From Solea solea (taxonomy: Eukaryota; Chordata; Actinopteri; Pleuronectiformes; Soleidae): a stretch of 64,000 bases of DNA. Of the stretch, positions 54,201 through 61,637 are shown piece after piece. The position numbers were made by a program, and so were the translations under genes. The notes below the pieces were generated by a model. It ran no database searches, was not told where the DNA came from, and saw nothing but the letters and a program-made list of their open reading frames with translations. Location of the stretch: positions 13,654,454 through 13,718,453 of the forward strand of contig NC_081137.1 in NCBI RefSeq assembly GCF_958295425.1, given 5' to 3'. Numbering within the stretch: the stretch's first letter is position 1; each line of letters begins with the position of its first letter.

Positions 54201-57200
54201 AGACTCAGATCTAACCATTATCATCTGCCCTCTGCCTCGCTCATCTGGCCCCCGCTGCATTTTAACCCACATAGAAAATGATACTCTTCCATTTTGAGTG
54301 TGTTGATTAGTGCACATGACATTTTAGGGTTTCGTCCCTCCTGTGTGCCTAAAATGCCAGGCAGTCTCATAATAGCCTTTTATATGAGCCACATAAATCT
54401 CCCGTCTGTCCCCACTGGAGGGCATTGCCTTTTATTGGCCCCAATCCATCCCCATCGCGCGGGTTCTCCTATTGGTTAATGAGCTGCAGGAGAGACGCTG
54501 CAGGTCAGTGAAACATTCTCAGGCTGAGACCCAGAGTGACCCCCGCGGTTCTGGTCGTACAGCAGAGCATGTGCAGGGCGGCTTTCATCTCAGAGGAGTG
54601 ACAACAGGGTATTAATCATCTAATTAGTCAGGTATGGGGGGGTTGTTTTTTTTAACACGCTCTTAACAGTGGTCTGGTAGGGAGGTGATGAGATCATCTC
54701 TGTGTGAATTATCTGGATATGAAAATAAAGATAACACTTGTGAGATTCCATCAGATGTGTATGCGTCACTGTCGTGGTTTTTAGGAGGTTTTAGCCAAGT
54801 CGCTGACCTTTCTGTGGGCATGCTGTATGTCTGTGTTAATTAAAGTTAGACATGGAAAAACAGGTTAACCTCTGTATAACAATGTTACAAAGCTGACTTT
54901 GCATCTCTGTGGGTTTTATATAGTAGTTAAGGGCTTTTATTTGGATTTGGTACAGGTATTCAGCGAGAAACATCTTTGTTTTTAAGAGAAATATTCAAAG
55001 GCCATTATGTTATAACTTAAGCACTACTAGTCATCGCAGTTTGTTGTCTTTTTGCTCTATTCACACTGAACTTGTCAACTCACAATCACGGCAAATACTT
55101 GCAGCTCTCTGGAAGTTGTGAATATCACGGGGGGAGTGTTCAAATGTGCTCTTCTCCTGCATATTTATATGCTTTTGTTTCCAATGGTACTCTGTGCTCA
55201 AGACATTACTACTTATGACTACTCAGTATCAATATTTGTTTCCTGGCATCTTGTGCAACCACTCATTTTAGGTAAATGTGACTTGTCATTGAGCAAATGC
55301 ATTTGGGTGAATGTGCTTGTGTTAATCTCAAATCCAGGGCATTAAAGGGCCACTTGTCTCTTTTTCTGCTCTAAGTCACAATTCCCTCTGCATCAGTGCT
55401 CTTACTCACCTCGGCTGCAGGCAACAGTTGTGTTGTGTAAGTGCAGAATCTGTGTGTGTCACAGTTTCGACGCGCTGGTGCACACCGCCTGCAGAGATGA
55501 GCGAGTCATCCTCAAATCGCAACTCTTTATCTGTTGAAAACCACCGCCGATTGGCCCACACCAGGAAGTTGTTGGATGAGGCAACATGGCAACGGAGTCA
55601 TAGAGACCTCACGCGGCCGCGGTGACATCAGCAGCTGTTGCGTCACACTGGTTCTTAAAAAAACCACAAAAAAACCTTATCCTTAAGTGGTTCACGAGTG
55701 TAAAAATAGTTTTTTTTTGCGCTTGTGTTTTGCAAGGCAAACATCCAACAGTGTGATGTGTTGGCAAGGAATGAAAAAAAACAAAAAAAGAGACTCATTT
55801 ACTGCACAAACAATTCTTGTAATCCCACTAAAGCCGAGGAGCCGTGCAGTTTGAGCTACGCTCTAATTAAAGTGCTATCAAAGGGCTCTCTGCAGCTGAA
55901 TGAATATTTAATCAGCACAGAGCAGCAACGGAAAAACTGCCATGAAACACCAAGGACAAATTAAAGAGAGATTCATTCATTTAGCATATCATAAGATCAA
56001 GTTGTGTTTTGGAATATCGTCGGCAGCGCGCAGTAACTCCCCTGCATAGCAACTCAATAAGGGTACAGGGATTTTATTATTAAAGGCTTTGCACATAATC
56101 GTCTTCTGCTGTTTTAGAACGCCCCGCACTTGTGTTTTTATAGGTCGACTTAAACCAGCACTCATTTATAAATATTATTGTCATATTATGTACAATATCA
56201 AGCACCCACCCTCCGTATGTAATTAAAACCCAGTGCAATTACATCTGAGGAACATATGATATGAACTGTTTACCATACTTATTAGTTAGAAGGTTCATTG
56301 TTTTCAACATCACATGTTTTGGATATGATCGTGTAAGGCCTGACTGCTATCGATGGTTTTTGTCAGACTGCTTGACAAAACTGCACGTTGTCCTCCTGCT
56401 GCGGTGTTGTCTCCTGCGCGTGCAGACGTCTGACTGTCCTGCTGTGTTGGTCTGCTGCTGCTGTCAGTCTCTGAATGACTACAGCAGCAGCAGCAGCAGT
56501 GTGTCTCATTCACGTGTCACGCCCTGCCTTATCTGTGCAGGCTGCTGTGATACTGTGTTACATGCACAGTTCCCGTAGTGTAGTGGTTATCACGTTCGCC
56601 TAACACGCGAAAGGTCCCCGGTTCGAGACCGGGCGGGAACATTTATTACTTACTAATGTCTGAGTAAGTAATTGTGTTACAATAACGCGTGGGTATTTTT
56701 AAACAAGTCAACCAGCCAAGAGATACACTGTATACATGTGTTATTCTAAACATACACACATTCAGTCCAAAACTGAGACCAAATTAATGCTGTAAGGTAG
56801 ATTTAACAGGATATGTTTTTATTTATATGGGCATTGTTTATATGAATGTAACTCACATTTTGTCCAGCTTGTTTTTAACTACTGCACTCCATTTTTCACC
56901 ACTTGGTCAAATGAAGAATAAACTTTCTACATTCTGTTACAGAGTCGGATTAACCAGTTTTTTTTTCCCAGATCTTTTACTTGAAAAACTTGACAGAAAC
57001 ACAGTAAGAGCAGCAGTAGGGCTTTTATTTTCTTTGAAGGAAGTGACTTTGGCGCCGACTTTTTGTTAATTTTTTACATTCTTGAATGAGACGGGGGATG
57101 TATCACGGACCCACTGTCTGGTGATCGAATAACACATTTATCTCTGGAAATTATAAAAAATGTACTTTTAATTACTGTATTCTGTGAACGTTATGTGACT

Positions 57201-57543
57201 CAAAGGTGCACTATGGGTCCTAACCTGCATACAGTAGATGTTAGTTATAATAGGACTTGTGAATGTTATATATTCTTTTAGCGAGGCCTTTACTGTAGAA
57301 ACACCATGTGGCAGCAAAACAGCATGACTTGATCTGCTTAATTGGCTGTATGTGTGCATCCTACCTCACAGCTGTCTGCTTCTTCTTTTGAAGTGAAGAT
57401 ATTTCTGCCTGACTGAGACAGAGAGAGAGAGAGATCGAGAGGCTGGAAGAGATCCTGACGTCTATTTCTGTAGTGCCCACAAGTGCCTGCCATATGCCTC
57501 CACTCACATGTATTTAAAATGCTCAAACACATAAAAGAACTAC

Positions 57544-57594
<51 letters not shown>

Positions 57595-60500
57595 GCTGTG
57601 TACAGGTGTTAGAGTACATGAGCCATGCACGGTCGGGGGTTAATAGAACAGCTGAGCTCCACACCTGGTGCACACACAAGAACATGGAGTTCCCAGAGTG
57701 AGCTGCTGTTGGTGAAGTTGCTCACTCATCAAAAAAGAAAAAACACAGTCATTGTTTTTTTTTTTTAGCTGCAACTGGAATGTGTGCAGATCTTTTTATA
57801 CACAGTCTAAAAGCACACCGTGAGTTCTTGCACCACTCTGCTCGATTGGAAGTATTTCTGTACTTTGCTTCAGGCTGCAGAATGTCCTGGCCTCTCCTCG
57901 GTTATACGCCCGTGGTAGTTTTTCTGCTCGTACAAAGAGAACTGTGTACGACTGTGATGTCCGCTCGTCTGAATCATCTTAGCCCGAGGACACAAGTCAG
58001 TTTCTGTGTGAATGTTCAGACTTCGACTCTCCTTTGCTTGAGATTCCCTTCAAGAAGTCATATGAATGGAAATGATTTAGATTTCAAGGCTACATTGAAA
58101 GCAACTCTTTCCTTTGACTTCCTTTGACCATCAGTCACCTTCTGTTTTTATCTGGAATGTTCTTCTTTAATCTGAGTATAATCTTTGGTGTAATGGAAGT
58201 TTGTCTGATTTCACGTCATGCAGCCCACTTTGGCTCTGTGCACTCATCCCTTTAAATTTCCTTGGAGCGGAAGAGGAGGAGGAGGAGGAGGCATTGGGCT
58301 GAGTTCCTAAGTATATTTAATGAAAAATAAACGAGTTTTGAGGACACAATTTTGAGAGGGGGTCAGAGAGTGTAACCACTGCCTGTAAAAGATCCTTTTA
58401 TTTTTTACAACCCCAGTATGAGTACATTCATTTTTAATCGGTTATTTAAAAAAAATAAAAAATAAAAAAATAAGAGAGAGGGTCATAAAGAGTTTTTTTT
58501 GTTTTTTTCAGTGAGTCTACTTTGAAAGGACCGCAGGTGGCGTCGTCTGCGAGTCCTGGAACTTTGCCCATTTCTCCCGTTGGCAGTAGTTGCGTAAAAA
58601 ACCCAATTGCAGTGAATACCTGTCCCTCATCTCAAACCCCCAAACCCTGCTGGGAAAACAAGCTTTAACGATAATTGGAATGCGTGAAACCGATGCCAAA
58701 TGGCCATTTTATGAGCTAATGAATTTACACTCAGTGAGAACTTTTAATGGTTGCTGCCTAATGCTGACAATAAGGCAAGTGTGCCCCCCCCCCCCCCCCC
58801 TCCCCTCCCCGCACTCATCCAACAAACATTATTTCCCTCTAAGTCGAGCGCAGACATCAGCGTGCGGTGTTGTTATTACAGAACTGTGTAGCGTGGACAG
58901 TTCCAACGGCCTATAAAAAAGACATTAGCTGTTGTGGCCTCACACAAGCAGGCACCCAAAGCAACAACAGGCTGCCATCTATCATGTCTCGGAGAGCGGC
59001 ATCGTGGGACATACGATACATACAGACTTTGAGAATGTGTGGCCGAGTGGTTCCAAGAGTCTGGAGCCCGTGTCGGACCCTCAAGAGACTGTGCAGAGCG
59101 AATGTGGGAAAGCATAAGTGGCATCGTTCTTTCCCAAAGTAGTGTGTTTTTTTATAGAGCAGCAGTCGGCTGACGGCTGAACTCTGATCTGTGGCAAAGG
59201 TTAGAGAAGTAGAGCAGCTCGGTGTTGAGCTCTGGAATCGCTTGGACACAGATTATGTGACAGGCAGGCAGTTCCCGTAGTGTAGCGGTTATCACGTTCG
59301 CCTAACACGCGAAAGGTCCCCGGTTCGAGACCGGGCGGGAACACTGTTTATTAATTTGTAATGGCTGATTAATTCATTGATTTGCGTTTCAATAACATTG
59401 AGACAATAGTCAATCTGCTGATTCTGCTACACTGTCTTTTATCTACGTTCCCATGTTAACTAGATTAAGAGACTAATCTCAATCTCAACACTGCCATCTA
59501 ACAACAGCACTTAATCTTTAATTTAATTTAATCTAATTAGTGTTGTGTTCTGAATGAGCAATGATCTAAGACATAATATAGATCTGTGTTTTCAATGAGG
59601 ACTCATTTTTTGAAGATGACACAACGTTAAATGCCATTTATGTAACCGTAAATTCTTTAGTGTGTCAATCCTTTCTCCGAAAACAGGGTCGGATGCTGAA
59701 CACCTCGCTCTGTGTCTCCACAGACATCAGGTTTCTCTGATCAGCAATAGAAGATTAGCTCGTAGTTCTCTCGAAGAGTCTTATGAAGTGAACTCTCACG
59801 CTCGCTGTAAGGACGTTGTGAGAAGATATATTCCATGTAAAGAAAAATGGCACAGTGGAAAACTTCAACAGAGATTTGGAAAGGGTGCCTGCCGATTGGT
59901 GGACATGGTTTCAGTCATACTCGGGTCACATGCTGAAAGGAATTTTCATCTGCCTTTGATCTGCGCTGCCCATTCATTTCCTATGGGAATTCTTTCTTTT
60001 TTCTCTTCATGCAGTTCACCTTTTTTTTTTTCTTTTCTCAAAAACGTCGGGACAGAGAGGAAGAAAAAAAAAAGAAATGAAATGCCACATGAAAAGCAGC
60101 TCCTGCTTTGATCTACAGTGTCTACAGGCGTTGAATTAGTACAGAGTTCTTTGGAACGTTTGTTAGTTTGTTAGTTCTCTCTCAACGTCACATGTGAAAT
60201 CTGTTAATAATCCGTAAATAACAACCTGGCTTCCTATAAGTCAAGTTTTCATGTTGGTGCTTTGAGTTTTCTGTGCTGCAGTTAGACCAACTGTTGCTTC
60301 TCTTTGGAGACTTTCCACTTTGGAGACACATAGAAATAACATGATCTAAAGATGAAGCGCTTTCCTCTCTAAAAATGACGTCACGTGTCCTTATTTATCA
60401 TCCGATGTCTTTGTGCTTTGTTTCAGCTGGACCCTCAGACAGTGCAGTCCAAGAACTGGCACATGGACGTCATAGAGATGAACGGGGTAAGAGTTGAGAT

Positions 60501-61601
60501 TTTGACTTTCCATAGAAAATGTGAATCTAATCATACTGTGAAATACTATGTTTCTGAAAGTAAAATGAACAGTAACATGAAAGAGGACGAAAACAGAGGT
60601 CAGCGAGTTGTGCGGCTCCTCTGAGACAAACATGTTTACTTTAGCTGCGCCGTTTGTCCATTTTCAGATCAAAGTGGAATTCTCCATGAAGTTTACGAGC
60701 CGAGACCTCAGCTTGAAGAGAACGCCATCCAAAAAACAGAGTGGGGTGTTTGGAGTCAAAATCAACGTGGTGACAAAGTGAGTGTGCTGTGTTCCTGTTA
60801 CCGGGCTCCACGTTGGTTATCGTTATTCTTAAAGCTCAACTTTTCAGAATAAAATGAGACTTCAATTGTATTTGAGATGTGCGATATGCTGAGTCAGACA
60901 TAACACTGACGCTTGTGTGCACAGGCGTGAACGCTCCAAAGTGCCTTACATCGTCCGACAGTGCATCGAGGAGGTGGAGAAGCGAGGGATAGACGAAGTG
61001 GGAATCTACAGGATCTCAGGGGTGGCCACCGATATCCAGGCCCTCAAAGCAGCTTTTGACACCAGTAAGATTCCACGACACACCGTGTTCCTTTTTATCA
61101 AAAGAGTAGTATTATTCTGTATCTGCGATACACAATCGCAGATACTGTATCTGTTGTTGTGCGTCTCTAATAAAGCAGCGTGTTCATTTTCTCATGTCCG
61201 ACCTGTAGATACCAAAGACATCCTGGTGATGCTGAGCGACATGGACATTAACGCCATCGCGGGGACGTTGAAGTTGTACTTCAGGGAGCTGCCGGAGCCT
61301 CTGCTCACCGACCGCCTCTATCCCGCCTTCATGGAGGGCATAGGTGAGACCTGTTCAGTTGAACAACGTGTGTATTGTAGTCAACATGGCCCAGCTGGAA
61401 GAGATGAGGACTGATGTAAAAAAAAATAAAAATAAAAAATCTCGTCTGACCATAATTGGATGTGGCGTCCGTTTCCTCTGTCTCTCACAGCGCTCTCAGA
61501 CCCAGCAGCCAAGGAGAACTGCATGATGCACCTCCTGCGCTCGCTGCCGGACCCCAACCTCATGACCTTCCTTACTCTGCTGGAGCACCTCAAACGGTAC
61601 G

Positions 61602-61637
<36 letters not shown>

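Larger units (their letters stand above)
56642..59270. other. Intron 13 between tRNA genes
   Basis: It holds a 49-base (GT)n (57545-57593), a GAG run (58272-58291), A-rich sequence near 58446-58475 and a 17-base poly-C (58784-58800). No gene was recognised. Confidence 0.65.
29243..60426. other. Intron 13 (31.2 kb)
   Basis: By far the largest intron in the window, it separates the GEF/PH/C2 exons from the GAP exons. It hosts the internal first exon at 51656, two tRNA-Val genes, a SINE-like copy at 43691, a hAT-like MITE at 37797 and repeat copy 2 at 42222. Simple repeats are at 30418-30450, 30588-30613, 32814-32837, 36014-36036, 40501-40536, 41372-41391, 47848-47877, 48362-48382, 48944-49013, 51243-51273, 57545-57593 and 58784-58800. 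No protein gene on the minus strand was supported. Confidence 0.8.

Noticed and set aside
59662..60111. 149-codon open frame in intron 13
   Set aside because: Starts at GTG rather than ATG, contains Phe/Ser-rich low-complexity sequence, and shows no splice signals fitting abr phases.
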